The translations under genes were made by a program, and so were the position numbers. DNA of 13,407 bases from an uncultured Erysipelotrichaceae bacterium (GTDB lineage Bacteria; Bacillota_I; Bacilli_A; RF39; UBA660). Positions 1 to 7,524 of this stretch are shown in pieces (position 1 is the first letter of the stretch; every line of letters starts with the position of its first letter). The stretch spans positions 1 through 13,407 of the forward strand of contig CADBSI010000054.1 in NCBI GenBank assembly GCA_902797275.1. Direction: 5' to 3'. The notes beneath the pieces are model-generated. The model was not told where the DNA came from, searched no databases, and saw only the letters and a list, made by a program, of their open reading frames with translations.

Positions 1-21
1 CTAACAAAAAAACAAAAAACA

Positions 22-48
22 ACTCAATATTTCCTTTGAGTCATTTTT
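22..48. terminator. Weak bidirectional rho-independent terminator upstream of rplI
   Basis: A 6-bp inverted repeat, ACTCAA (22-27) and TTGAGT (36-41), surrounds an 8-nt loop. It is preceded by A-rich sequence and followed by T-rich sequence (43-59), so it could end transcription in either direction. It probably terminates whatever gene lies left of the window. The stem is short and AT-rich, so efficiency is uncertain. Confidence 0.5.
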
Positions 49-113
49 TCAATTTTTTTGTTTCACATCATTTACAAATATACAAATATTTAAGATCTAA
101 AAAATAACTTCTA

Positions 114-142
114 TTTATTTTTTTATGATTTTGTGATAAAAT
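114..142 (+). promoter_or_regulatory. Probable extended -10 promoter of the rplI operon
   Basis: TAAAAT at 137-142 is preceded by TGA (134-136), giving the TGn extended -10 form. The -35 region at 17-bp spacing is only TTTATT (114-119), a poor match, so activity would rely on the extended -10. It lies 21 bp upstream of the rplI start, within the only sizeable gap before the operon. A tandem ACAAATAT repeat (74-89) lies further upstream; no role is assigned to it. Confidence 0.45.
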
Positions 143-163
143 AATTTTACCAAGGAGGTTTTT

Positions 164-601
164 ATGCAAGTTATATTTTTAAAAGATGTAAAAGGTCAAG
201 GAAAAAAGGGAGAAATTAAAGAAGTAAGTGATGGTTATGCAATTAATTTCTTAATTAAAAAAGGCTTGGCTTTGAAAAAAACTGAAGGTAGTTTAAAAAA
301 ATTAAATGAAAGTATTAAAGAATCTAATTTAAAAGATGAACAAAATAGAAATGTTGCTTTAAAACTTAAAAAAGAATTAGAAAATGTTACAATTGATATT
401 CCAGTAAAAGAAAAAAATGGTCGTATGTTTGGAAGTGTTAGTACCAAAACAATTAAAGAAGAACTTGATAAATTAGGTTATAAATTTGATAAAAAACAAA
501 TTGAAACTGAAAGTATTAATACTTTAGGTATGCATTTAGTTATAATTAATTTATATAAAGATATTAAAGGAACAGTTAAGATTCATACAATAGGTAATTA
601 A
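164..601 (+). CDS. rplI: Large ribosomal subunit protein bL9
   Basis: bL9 binds 23S rRNA near the base of the L1 stalk and helps maintain reading-frame fidelity. The 145 residues start with the family's typical MQVIFLKDVKGQGKKGEIKE segment, followed by the YAINFLIKKGLA rRNA-binding N-domain, a long charged connecting helix (about residues 40-80), and the C-domain containing GRMFGSVSTKTI. Length is close to the usual 148-150. The start is fixed by a textbook AAGGAGG (152-158) five bases before ATG. It is the first gene of a tight run, and dnaB begins one base after its stop. The rplI/dnaB pairing is standard in Bacilli. Identification is secure. Confidence 0.97.
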   Translation: MQVIFLKDVKGQGKKGEIKEVSDGYAINFLIKKGLALKKTEGSLKKLNESIKESNLKDEQNRNVALKLKKELENVTIDIPVKEKNGRMFGSVSTKTIKEELDKLGYKFDKKQIETESINTLGMHLVIINLYKDIKGTVKIHTIGN

Positions 602-602
602 T

Positions 603-1952
603 ATGTTAAGAAGTGTACCAAATAGTATAGAGGCTGAACAAGCGGTTTTAAGTGCTATGTTTTTGTCTAAAAATGCTTTAGATAAGGCTTTTGAATCAGT
701 TTCTGAAACTGCTTTTTACTATGATAATAATAGAAAAATTTTTAATAGTTTAAAAAGATTATATGATAATAACATACCAATTGATATGACAACTATTACT
801 AATGATCTTAAAGAAAATAATGAATTAGATAGTATCGGAGGAGTTATTTACTTAACTGAAGTATTAAATACCGAGTCAACTGCTGCCAATATTGATTATT
901 ATTTAAAAATTATATCAGATGATGCTCTTTTAAGAAGATTAATTGAAGTATCAAATGATATTAATCAAATGGGGTATGATACAACTCAAAGTGTTGGAGA
1001 TACCTTAGATCTTGCTGAATCTAAAATTTTAAGTATTGTTAAAGATAAAAGATCAACAGAATTTCAAGATATTAAAGATGTTGTTAATAGAGTGCAAAAA
1101 AACTTAGAAGTGCTTGCAACTACTAAAGGTGATATTACCGGTATTCCAACAGGTTGGATTGATTTAGATAAAATAACTTCAGGTCTACATGAAAATCAGT
1201 TAATAATAATAGGAGCAAGACCAGCTATGGGAAAAACAGCATTTGCTCTTAATTTAGCTACTAATGTTGCTATTTCAACTGGTAAAACTGTTGCTTTATT
1301 TAACCTAGAAATGGGATCAGAGCAACTTGCTAATCGTATGTTATCATCTCTTGGTCAAATAGAAGGTTATAAGTTTATGAGTGGTAAACTTAATAATAAT
1401 GATTATGTTAAATTTAATGAAGCTTTAAGTCAACTTGAAGATACCAATATTTTTATTGATGATACACCTGGTATTACAATAGGTGAAATTAGATCAAAAT
1501 GTCGTCGCTTAAAAACTAGTGAATCCGGTCTTGATTTAGTAATAATAGATTATTTACAATTAATATCAGGTGGAAAAAATTATGGAGCTAATCGTCAACA
1601 AGAAGTATCTGATATCTCTCGTGCTTTAAAAATGCTTGCAATGGAGTTGAATATTCCAGTTATTGCTCTTTGTCAATTATCAAGAACAGTAGAATCACGT
1701 GAAGATAAACGACCACTTATGAGTGATTTAAGGGAATCAGGTTCAATTGAACAAGATGCTGATATTGTTGCTTTCTTATATAGAGATGACTATTACAATA
1801 AAGCAGCAAGAACTGATAATAATACAAGTTTAAGTGAATTAATAATTGGAAAACATAGAAATGGAACAACAGGAACAATTAATTTATTATTTAAAAGAGA
1901 TACAAGTACATTTTTAAACTTTACTAAAGAAGAAGGTGAAGTAAGTGAGTAA
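603..1952 (+). CDS. dnaB: Replicative DNA helicase DnaB (called DnaC in B. subtilis)
   Basis: Hexameric 5'-3' helicase that unwinds the replication fork and contacts primase. The 449 residues carry the N-terminal DnaB domain beginning SVPNSIEAEQAVLSAMFL, a linker region around residues 150-180, and the RecA-like ATPase domain. Walker A is GARPAMGKTA (about residues 204-213), and Walker B is VIIDYLQLI (about 313-321). The later CQLSRTVE, DLRESGSIEQDAD and GKHRNGTTG segments match helicase motifs H3-H4 and the arginine-finger region. Length is normal and no intein interrupts the Walker A or H4 regions, which are common insertion sites. The start codon follows the rplI stop by one base; the ribosome site is weak (TAGGT inside rplI), suggesting translational coupling. 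Its end overlaps the next gene by 8 bp. Confidence 0.97.
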   Translation: MLRSVPNSIEAEQAVLSAMFLSKNALDKAFESVSETAFYYDNNRKIFNSLKRLYDNNIPIDMTTITNDLKENNELDSIGGVIYLTEVLNTESTAANIDYYLKIISDDALLRRLIEVSNDINQMGYDTTQSVGDTLDLAESKILSIVKDKRSTEFQDIKDVVNRVQKNLEVLATTKGDITGIPTGWIDLDKITSGLHENQLIIIGARPAMGKTAFALNLATNVAISTGKTVALFNLEMGSEQLANRMLSSLGQIEGYKFMSGKLNNNDYVKFNEALSQLEDTNIFIDDTPGITIGEIRSKCRRLKTSESGLDLVIIDYLQLISGGKNYGANRQQEVSDISRALKMLAMELNIPVIALCQLSRTVESREDKRPLMSDLRESGSIEQDADIVAFLYRDDYYNKAARTDNNTSLSELIIGKHRNGTTGTINLLFKRDTSTFLNFTKEEGEVSE

Positions 1953-3456
1953 AAAAAATGTTTTAAGTGTAATAATTGCTTTAATTTTAAGTTTAGGAAT
2001 TACTATTTTAACTAATTCAGAAAATATATTTAAAAACAAAATACCAACAGAATCTTATCGAGTTTATTTAAAAGGAGAATTAATTGGTTTAATTAAATCA
2101 GAAGATGAATTAAATAATTATATAAATGATAAGCAACAAGATATAAAAGAAAAATATGGTGTTAATAAAGTATATATTCCTAATGATATAAATGTTGTTA
2201 AAGATATAACTTATGAAAATAATTTAACAAGTGTAAGTAGTGTTTATAATACTATAAGTGAGAAATCTCCTTTTACTATTAAAGGTTATGTTTTTACTAT
2301 TGATAAAACTAAATCAACAGACTATACAGAAGGAACTGATGAAGATCCAAATGCTACAGTTGAAGATAAGGAAAAGATAATAAAAATAAATGTTCTTAAT
2401 AAAGAATTATTTAAAAATTCAGTTATGAAAACAGTTTTTTCCTTTGTAACAGAAGAAGAATATGAAAATGTTATTAATGAAACTCAAAATGCTATTATAG
2501 ATACAGGTGAAATAATTGAAGCTTTATATATAGAAGATTATATTACTAGTAAAGAAGCATATATTCCAGTTAATGAAAAAATATATACAAATGAAGAAGA
2601 ATTAACCCAAGTTTTATTATTTGGAAGCGATAAGAATATGTCCGTTTATACCGTATCAAAGGAAGATACTTTAGAAAGTGTTGCTGAAGCTAATAAGATG
2701 AATGTAAATGAACTTTTAATTGCTAATTCAGCTTTAAGAAGTGAAAACGCTTTACTTTATGAAGGACAACAATTAACAGTTGGAGTGATGAATCCTTTAT
2801 TTTCTATGGTTGAAGAAAAACATGTTGTTTCTGATCAAACAATTAGTTATAAAACAGAATATGTTTATGATAATACTAAAATGGTTGGAGAACAATATGT
2901 TAGAACCCAAGGAAGTAATGGTATTACAAGAGTTACCCAAAAAGTTAAAATTGTTAATGGAGAAACAATAAACGCTTTAATTTCTGGAAGTGAAGAGATA
3001 AAACCTGTTGTAAATGAAGTAATAGTAAGAGGTGGTAAAAGACCAACAATTGTTTCAGCTGGTAATTGGGGATGGCCTACTAATATTCCATACATTATAA
3101 CAAGTAATTATGGTTGGCGTTGGGGAAGACTCCATCGTGGTGTTGATATTTCAGGAACGGGATACGGCTCTCCTATTTATGCTGCTAAACCTGGTGTTGT
3201 AGTTGATGTTAGTTATCATAATTCATTTGGATTCTATGTTACAATTAATCATCAAAATGGTTATTATACAAGATATGAACACATGGCTAATTTATCAAGA
3301 TATGTAAAACCAGGTGATTATGTTAAAATGGGAGATACTATAGGAGATATGGGAAATTCAGGTGCTAGTCAAGGAACTCATTTACACTTTGAAATATGGG
3401 ATGGGTATCCTTATAGAGCTGGAAGTAATAGTTATAACCCATTATTATTCTACTAA
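1945..3456 (+). CDS. Membrane-anchored M23 peptidoglycan endopeptidase with LysM and G5 domains
   Basis: Predicted extracellular zinc endopeptidase that cuts peptide cross-links in peptidoglycan. Of 503 residues, 5-23 form a signal-anchor/transmembrane segment, followed by a roughly 200-residue extracellular region without recognised motifs. A LysM wall-binding domain follows (about 233-280, VYTVSKEDTLESVAEAN...), then a G5 domain (about 284-364), then a C-terminal M23 domain. Zinc and catalytic residues are visible: H397 and D401 in HRGVD, H446 in YEHM, and H479/H481 in HLHFE, so it should be active. The start is GTG with an AAGGTGA ribosome site inside dnaB, and the reading frame overlaps dnaB by 8 bp. 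Its stop codon shares a base with the walJ start (TAATG). In many Bacilli such hydrolases are under WalRK control; no WalR site was seen here. Confidence 0.92.
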   Translation: MSKKNVLSVIIALILSLGITILTNSENIFKNKIPTESYRVYLKGELIGLIKSEDELNNYINDKQQDIKEKYGVNKVYIPNDINVVKDITYENNLTSVSSVYNTISEKSPFTIKGYVFTIDKTKSTDYTEGTDEDPNATVEDKEKIIKINVLNKELFKNSVMKTVFSFVTEEEYENVINETQNAIIDTGEIIEALYIEDYITSKEAYIPVNEKIYTNEEELTQVLLFGSDKNMSVYTVSKEDTLESVAEANKMNVNELLIANSALRSENALLYEGQQLTVGVMNPLFSMVEEKHVVSDQTISYKTEYVYDNTKMVGEQYVRTQGSNGITRVTQKVKIVNGETINALISGSEEIKPVVNEVIVRGGKRPTIVSAGNWGWPTNIPYIITSNYGWRWGRLHRGVDISGTGYGSPIYAAKPGVVVDVSYHNSFGFYVTINHQNGYYTRYEHMANLSRYVKPGDYVKMGDTIGDMGNSGASQGTHLHFEIWDGYPYRAGSNSYNPLLFY

Positions 3457-4205
3457 TGAAAGCAATTATTTTAGGAAGTGGTTCAAAAGGAAATTCAACT
3501 CTTTTAATAACTGATACAAAAAAAATATTAATTGATGTTGGATTTTCTTATCCTAAAACCAAATTAATTTTAGAAAAATATAATTATAAACCAAGTGATA
3601 TAGATTTTGTTTTAATTACACATAGTCATAAAGATCATATAGCAGGCCTTGCTAGTTTTATTAAAAGAGAAAAAAAATTTGTTTATATTCCAAAAGGTAT
3701 GTATAAAGAAATAAATAAAATAGTAAATCCTGACTATATAATACCAGTTGTTTCTAAAACTTTTATGATAGATGATTTAAAAATTACTCTTTTACCAACA
3801 TCTCATGATGCAGTTGCTTCTGTTGGCTTTTTAATTGAAGACTCCAAATCTCTTGTTTATATGACTGATACGGGTTATATTTCGAAAAGTAATTTATCTT
3901 TAATGCATGACAAAAATTTATATATTTTAGAAAGTAATCATGATGTAAAAATGTTAATGGAAGGACCATACCCTTATATTTTAAAACAAAGAGTAGTAAG
4001 TGATTCTGGCCATTTATCAAATGAAATGACCGGTAATTACTTAAAAGAATTAATTGGAATCGATACTAAAGAAATAGTTCTTGCTCATTTAAGTGAAACA
4101 AATAACACCGAAGAATTAGCTTTAAAAACGGTAAATGATATTTTAAATACAGATATAGAAGTTCAAGCCGCAAGACAAGAAAGTGAGTTGGTAGTAAATG
4201 TATGA
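3456..4205 (+). CDS. walJ: WalJ/YycJ-type metallo-beta-lactamase-fold hydrolase
   Basis: Metal-dependent hydrolase of the WalJ (YycJ) family, reported to act as an exonuclease coordinating cell division with replication in some Firmicutes. The 249 residues open with MKAIILGSGSKGNSTLL, characteristic of this family. The HxHxDH metal motif THSHKDH is at residues 55-61. Further metal-ligand candidates are in LPTSHDAV, the Asp of MTDTGY, SNHD, SGHLSNE and the late LAHLSETNN. Length is near the family norm (about 260). It overlaps the preceding gene's stop by one base and the rlmH start by four (ATGA), so translation is likely coupled. Neighbourhood with rlmH matches the Bacilli walJ-htrA-rlmH region, although htrA and walRKHI are absent here. 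Confidence 0.9.
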   Translation: MKAIILGSGSKGNSTLLITDTKKILIDVGFSYPKTKLILEKYNYKPSDIDFVLITHSHKDHIAGLASFIKREKKFVYIPKGMYKEINKIVNPDYIIPVVSKTFMIDDLKITLLPTSHDAVASVGFLIEDSKSLVYMTDTGYISKSNLSLMHDKNLYILESNHDVKMLMEGPYPYILKQRVVSDSGHLSNEMTGNYLKELIGIDTKEIVLAHLSETNNTEELALKTVNDILNTDIEVQAARQESELVVNV

Positions 4206-4654
4206 TAAAAATAATTTGTATTGGTAAAATAAAAGAAAATTATTTAAAAGAAGCAATTCTTGAATATAAAAAGAGAATAACTAAATATGATAAAATAGAA
4301 ATATTAGAATTACCAGACTATGACTATGATTTAAAAAAGACATTAGAAACTGAAAGTAATAATATTTTAAAAAACATAAATTTAAAAGATTATAATATTT
4401 TACTTGATATAAATAGTAATACTTATACAAGTTTAGAACTTGCCAGTAAAATTGATAAAATTAGAAGTATAAATCATAATATTACTTTTATAATAGGTGG
4501 TTCATACGGAGTAGATGAAAGAGTAAAAAATATAGTTCAAGAAAGAATATCTTTTTCTAGTTTAACATTTCCTCATCAATTATTTAGAGTAATATTACTT
4601 GAACAAATCTATCGTTCGTTTAAAATAATTAATCATGAAGAATATCATAAATAA
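4202..4654 (+). CDS. rlmH: 23S rRNA (pseudouridine-1915-N3)-methyltransferase RlmH
   Basis: SPOUT-class SAM-dependent methyltransferase that modifies pseudouridine 1915 in helix 69 of 23S rRNA on assembled ribosomes. The 150 residues (family about 155-159) show the knotted SAM-binding loop FIIGGSYGVDE (about 95-105). The nearly invariant C-terminal tail follows, with LTFPHQLFRVILLEQIYRSF and ending in EEYHK. The start overlaps walJ by four bases (ATGA). The last codons and the stop form part of a terminator hairpin (4638-4665), so the operon that began at rplI ends here. Confidence 0.96.
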   Translation: MIKIICIGKIKENYLKEAILEYKKRITKYDKIEILELPDYDYDLKKTLETESNNILKNINLKDYNILLDINSNTYTSLELASKIDKIRSINHNITFIIGGSYGVDERVKNIVQERISFSSLTFPHQLFRVILLEQIYRSFKIINHEEYHK

Positions 4655-4665
4655 TATTCTTTTTT
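4638..4665 (+). terminator. Rho-independent terminator embedded in the 3' end of rlmH
   Basis: An 8-bp stem, AAGAATAT (4638-4645) paired with ATATTCTT (4654-4661), has an 8-nt loop that contains most of the rlmH stop codon. A T-tract runs through 4665. It closes the rplI-rlmH operon, and the -35 box of the next gene starts only two bases later. Confidence 0.7.
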
Positions 4666-4666
4666 A

Positions 4667-4695
4667 TTGCTTTTAAAACTTAAGTTATGTATAAT
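4667..4695 (+). promoter_or_regulatory. Sigma-A-type promoter of the 4716 gene
   Basis: TTGCTT (4667-4672) and a perfect TATAAT (4690-4695) are separated by 17 bp. The predicted transcription start is near 4702, followed by AGGTAGGA and the ATG at 4716. Its position immediately after the rlmH terminator indicates an independent transcription unit. Confidence 0.75.
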
Positions 4696-4715
4696 TAAGA
4701 TGAAAGGTAGGAAAT

Positions 4716-5276
4716 ATGAAAAATAATTCAAAAGTTATAATTACTATATTATCGGTATTAGTACTTTGTTTAGCTGGTTTTATTGTTTATGATAAGACTT
4801 TAAATAATAATTCAAAAGAAAATACTAATAATTGTCCAAAATGTGAAAACAGTTCTTTAAATACTAATAATTATGGAGAAAAGATTTCTAGTTTTAAAGA
4901 AATAAAACTTACTACTGAAAATCAAACAATTAAAATAGGAAATAGACAAATCAAGATAAAAATTGATGATTTAAATGAATTATTTATTAATGACTATGAT
5001 GAAAAAATTACTGTTTCCAAGGCATATTTAACTGATAAATTTATCTTTTTTACAGGTTTTGGTCAAGATGGTGAAATGATTAGATATTTTTTAAATGAAC
5101 ATTCTAATTTTGGAAATGGATTTAATAATAATGAATATCAAATGCAAGATTTTAAACTCGTTGATGGTTATGTACGTGCAACTGGTCATGTATTCTGTGG
5201 TCTAGAGTGCGATGCTACTGATAAGAATTTAGTAATTAAATATATAGATAATACTTTAATTGTTATTCCTGAATAA
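4716..5276 (+). CDS. Membrane-anchored extracellular protein with two cysteine pairs, function unknown
   Basis: I do not recognise this protein. The 186 residues begin with a short Lys-containing start and a hydrophobic segment at about 8-25, consistent with an N-terminal anchor with the rest outside the cell. Cys18 lies in the hydrophobic segment but is preceded by LVL rather than a proper lipobox, so a lipoprotein is unlikely. An Asn/Ser-rich stretch follows, carrying CPKC (40-43). A probable beta-rich domain spans about 60-186, with a second pair, CGLEC (161-165), near the end. The two pairs could form disulfides or bind metal. It is a single-gene unit with its own promoter (4667-4695), an AGGTAGGA ribosome site and a bidirectional terminator downstream. 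Base composition matches its neighbours. The coding call is firm; the function is open. Confidence 0.85.
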   Translation: MKNNSKVIITILSVLVLCLAGFIVYDKTLNNNSKENTNNCPKCENSSLNTNNYGEKISSFKEIKLTTENQTIKIGNRQIKIKIDDLNELFINDYDEKITVSKAYLTDKFIFFTGFGQDGEMIRYFLNEHSNFGNGFNNNEYQMQDFKLVDGYVRATGHVFCGLECDATDKNLVIKYIDNTLIVIPE

Positions 5277-5278
5277 TA

Positions 5279-5300
5279 AAAAAATGCCTAGGCATTTTTT
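5279..5300. terminator. Perfectly palindromic bidirectional terminator
   Basis: A 22-bp perfect palindrome is centred on CCTAGG (5287-5292), with six A on the left and six T on the right. It therefore works as a rho-independent terminator on both strands, serving the rightward 4716 gene and the leftward racemase. The racemase's final Asn and Ala codons and its TAG stop lie inside the palindrome. Confidence 0.85.
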
Positions 5301-5971
5301 CTTTTACTCACATAGTTAACAGTATCATCAGCAAGTATTTCCATAGCATCTAAATATTCTTCTTGGTATAAGCCTTTTATTTTTCTTAAAGCCGACAACT
5401 CGGTACAACCAAGAATTATTTTTTTACTTCCTTGTTCTTTTAATCTATTAGTTATCTCATAAAACTTATCTAAACTAATATCTTTATTACTTTTAACTCC
5501 ATCATATATTACTTCTTGAATAGTATCTTGATCTATACTATTTGGTATTACACATTCAATGTCATATTCATTTAATAAATCTTCATATATTTTACTTTTA
5601 ATAGTACCCTTAGTTGCAAGTAATCCTACTTTTTTAATCTTATTTTTAGCTAAATATTTAACAGTTTCTTCAACAATATTAATAAAATGAATATTAGTTG
5701 CATTTTTAATTTCTTTATAAAAGTAAGAAGCAGTATTACAAGGCATTACAATAACAGAACAATTGGCTTTTTCAAGTTTTTTAACCATATCAAGAATTTT
5801 ATAAACTGGATTATCTTTAGTATTATCTAATATATAACTTGTTCTATCAGGAGTAGTTGGATCATTTATAACAACAAGTTCAATATCTTCGTCATCTATT
5901 CTTTCATTTATTAGTTCCATAAACTTAACCGTTGCAAGAGGACCTAATCCTCCAATTATACCTATTTTCAT
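5288..5971 (-). CDS. Aspartate/glutamate racemase family protein (probable aspartate racemase)
   Basis: Cofactor-independent racemase of the Asp/Glu racemase superfamily, likely making D-Asp (possibly D-Glu) in the cytoplasm. The 227 residues begin MKIGIIGGLGPLAT, the family's substrate-binding loop, and contain the PDRT segment (41-44). Two catalytic cysteines are present: Cys78 in MPCNTAS and Cys189 in ILGCTELSAL. The usual His after PCNTA is Ser here (residue 82). Its start overlaps the stop of the ATP-grasp gene by four bases, with a GAGGAG ribosome site inside that gene, so the two are translationally coupled. In Enterococcus faecium an aspartate racemase accompanies the D-Asp ligase Aslfm, which supports a role in supplying D-Asp for peptidoglycan cross-bridges. 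Substrate (Asp versus Glu) cannot be settled from sequence alone. Confidence 0.87.
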   Translation of the reverse strand: MKIGIIGGLGPLATVKFMELINERIDDEDIELVVINDPTTPDRTSYILDNTKDNPVYKILDMVKKLEKANCSVIVMPCNTASYFYKEIKNATNIHFINIVEETVKYLAKNKIKKVGLLATKGTIKSKIYEDLLNEYDIECVIPNSIDQDTIQEVIYDGVKSNKDISLDKFYEITNRLKEQGSKKIILGCTELSALRKIKGLYQEEYLDAMEILADDTVNYVSKRKNA

Positions 5972-7500
5972 ATAATATTCTCCTCATGTAATTCTTGAAC
6001 TTTATCTAAATTATCTATTATAATTAAATTTGTATTTTCTTTAATAAAATCTTTTATACTTTCATCATCTATATCAATTATTAAATAACTTGTTTTAATA
6101 CTTTCTAAATATTTAATGTTTTTAAGTATATTTTCTTTTTCTATATCTTTAGTAAGTACTATATTTATAATAATATGTTCTTGATCAGTTTTAGCTTTTG
6201 TATTCATTACTATATCATTGAATAACTTAGTAGTTTTATTATAATCATTTCCTATAATACCTAAACTTTTCTTATTATTATTACTATCATCATTATTATT
6301 ACTATTTACATAATACTTTTTATATTTATTATAATAGTTAAGTGTTCTTAAAGTAAGGAAGTAATATCTTTTAAAACTAAAATCTTTTTTATAAAATAAA
6401 ATATTTCTTACTTTCTTTTCTTGATAAAGTTTTTTTACTAATTCTTTCAATTTTTCATTTTTTAAATATTTAAATATAACTCCTTTTGGTACAATTGTCC
6501 AAAGGTAATCATTTTTTAAATATTCAGTTTCCATGTCTTTATCATAGATAAAATCATCAACTACATATTTAGTTAAATTACAACCTGCAACAGTTGTAAA
6601 AGAGGAACTTCTTCCTTGTCTTATATTTATTTCAAACAATTTATAGGTATTTGTTTTCTTATCTAATTTAAAATCAAAGTTAGCATATCCAACATAGTTA
6701 ATACTTTCTAGAAAATCTTTCATTTTCTTAAATAACTTTTCATCATAAGTTGGAATAATTGCATCATAGTCTCCTATTGATTTAGGAGTTTTTTCTTCTA
6801 GTAAAATATTACCAAGAGCCATGAAGGTTACGTGATGACGTCTGTTAACATAACAATTCATTACTCTTAAAGTAGTATCATCACCTTCAATATATTCTTG
6901 AACTATTAAATTACCTTTATAACTTGAATTATATATATTATTAATAGTATTATTGTATTCATTTTCATTATAAACAATAAATACTTTCTTTTTACCAGGA
7001 AAATCAGTTTTAAAATAAGAAACAGAATCACTTGGTTTAATAATAACTGGATAATTAAAATCAATACTTATGTTTTCTTTATCTATAATTTTAGTTTTTG
7101 GATAATCTAAATTATATTTTTCACATGTTTTATAAAACTCTTCTTTTAAAACTAATTTATTCATTAATTCTTCATCAATATAAGGAACTAAGAAATACTT
7201 TTCAAGTTCTTTTTTATTTTCTACAATTAGTTTCATATAAGTATCACTACAAGCAATTAATAATAATTTTTTATCTTTGTTGTTTTCATATATTTTTTTT
7301 AATTCTTTTAAAAATACTTCTTTTTTTTCTATATCTTTATTTTGATATAAATCAATTATTTTGGTATATCTTGTTTCTAAAAAATCACATTTACCAAGAG
7401 CAATACTTCTAATATTATATTGTTCATGAAAAGAAACAGCCATACCATAAACATTTCTATCACTTCCAAGTAAAACTGGAATAAAATCATATTCTTTCAT
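5968..7500 (-). CDS. D-aspartate-ligase-like ATP-grasp enzyme fused to a degenerate half-racemase domain
   Basis: Predicted ATP-dependent carboxylate-amine ligase resembling Aslfm, which adds D-Asp to the lysine of peptidoglycan precursors. From the ATG at 7500 it has 510 residues. The ATP-grasp part (about 1-395) contains VIIKPSDS (lysine 155), VQEYIEGDD (about 200-208), FDFKLD (about 275-280) and the metal-binding FEINIRQGRSS (289-299). A low-complexity Asn/Ser/Asp linker follows (399-411). Residues 412-510 resemble the first half of an Asp racemase: LGIIG, then NTKAKTDQEHI (433-443), then YLIIDIDDES, where Ile477 aligns with the racemase's catalytic Cys78. The second cysteine half is missing. 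A longer reading from TTG at 7527 is possible, but GAGG (7506-7509) five bases before the ATG and a -10 box within the extra nine codons favour 7500. The paralog at 8790 ends where this linker begins. Confidence 0.88.
   Translation of the reverse strand: MKEYDFIPVLLGSDRNVYGMAVSFHEQYNIRSIALGKCDFLETRYTKIIDLYQNKDIEKKEVFLKELKKIYENNKDKKLLLIACSDTYMKLIVENKKELEKYFLVPYIDEELMNKLVLKEEFYKTCEKYNLDYPKTKIIDKENISIDFNYPVIIKPSDSVSYFKTDFPGKKKVFIVYNENEYNNTINNIYNSSYKGNLIVQEYIEGDDTTLRVMNCYVNRRHHVTFMALGNILLEEKTPKSIGDYDAIIPTYDEKLFKKMKDFLESINYVGYANFDFKLDKKTNTYKLFEINIRQGRSSSFTTVAGCNLTKYVVDDFIYDKDMETEYLKNDYLWTIVPKGVIFKYLKNEKLKELVKKLYQEKKVRNILFYKKDFSFKRYYFLTLRTLNYYNKYKKYYVNSNNNDDSNNNKKSLGIIGNDYNKTTKLFNDIVMNTKAKTDQEHIIINIVLTKDIEKENILKNIKYLESIKTSYLIIDIDDESIKDFIKENTNLIIIDNLDKVQELHEENII
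6274..6305. repeat. 14-bp direct repeat encoding the Asn-rich linker
   Basis: ATTATTATTACTAT occurs at 6274-6287 and again at 6292-6305, a period of 18 bp or six codons. It lies inside the ATP-grasp gene and encodes a Ser-Asn-Asn-Asn-containing unit on the minus strand. Gain or loss of one unit would stay in frame and change linker length only. Confidence 0.8.
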
Positions 7501-7505
7501 ATAAA

Positions 7506-7524
7506 CCTCATATATAGTATAACA
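7506..7524 (-). promoter_or_regulatory. Probable extended -10 promoter and ribosome site of the leftward ligase/racemase operon
   Basis: On the minus strand TATACT (7521-7516) is preceded by TGT (7524-7522), an extended -10 element. The -35 region at 17-bp spacing (about 7542-7537, TATTAT) is poor. Predicted transcription would start near 7509, at the GAGG ribosome site (7509-7506) that precedes the ATG at 7500, giving a leader of only about nine bases. An upstream AT-rich alternative cannot be excluded. Confidence 0.45.

Noticed and set aside
1..163. Riboswitch or ribosomal-protein leader upstream of rplI
   Set aside because: Only a weak terminator, an octamer repeat and a short leader are visible; no conserved structured element was recognised.
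235..447. Minus-strand open frame within rplI, and similar ones within the M23, walJ and symporter genes
   Set aside because: They lie wholly inside well-identified genes on the other strand, show no family features and are expected shadows in AT-rich DNA.
603..1952. Intein in dnaB
   Set aside because: The Walker A and H4 regions are continuous and the protein has normal length.
4716..4775. Lipoprotein signal with Cys18 in the 186-residue protein
   Set aside because: The residues before the Cys are LVL, with no small residue at -1, so the lipobox rule fails; a plain membrane anchor fits better.
7098..7412. Rightward 104-codon open frame opposite the ATP-grasp gene
   Set aside because: Phe/Leu/Tyr-rich antisense reading of a conserved ATP-grasp coding region, with no sensible ribosome site or domain.
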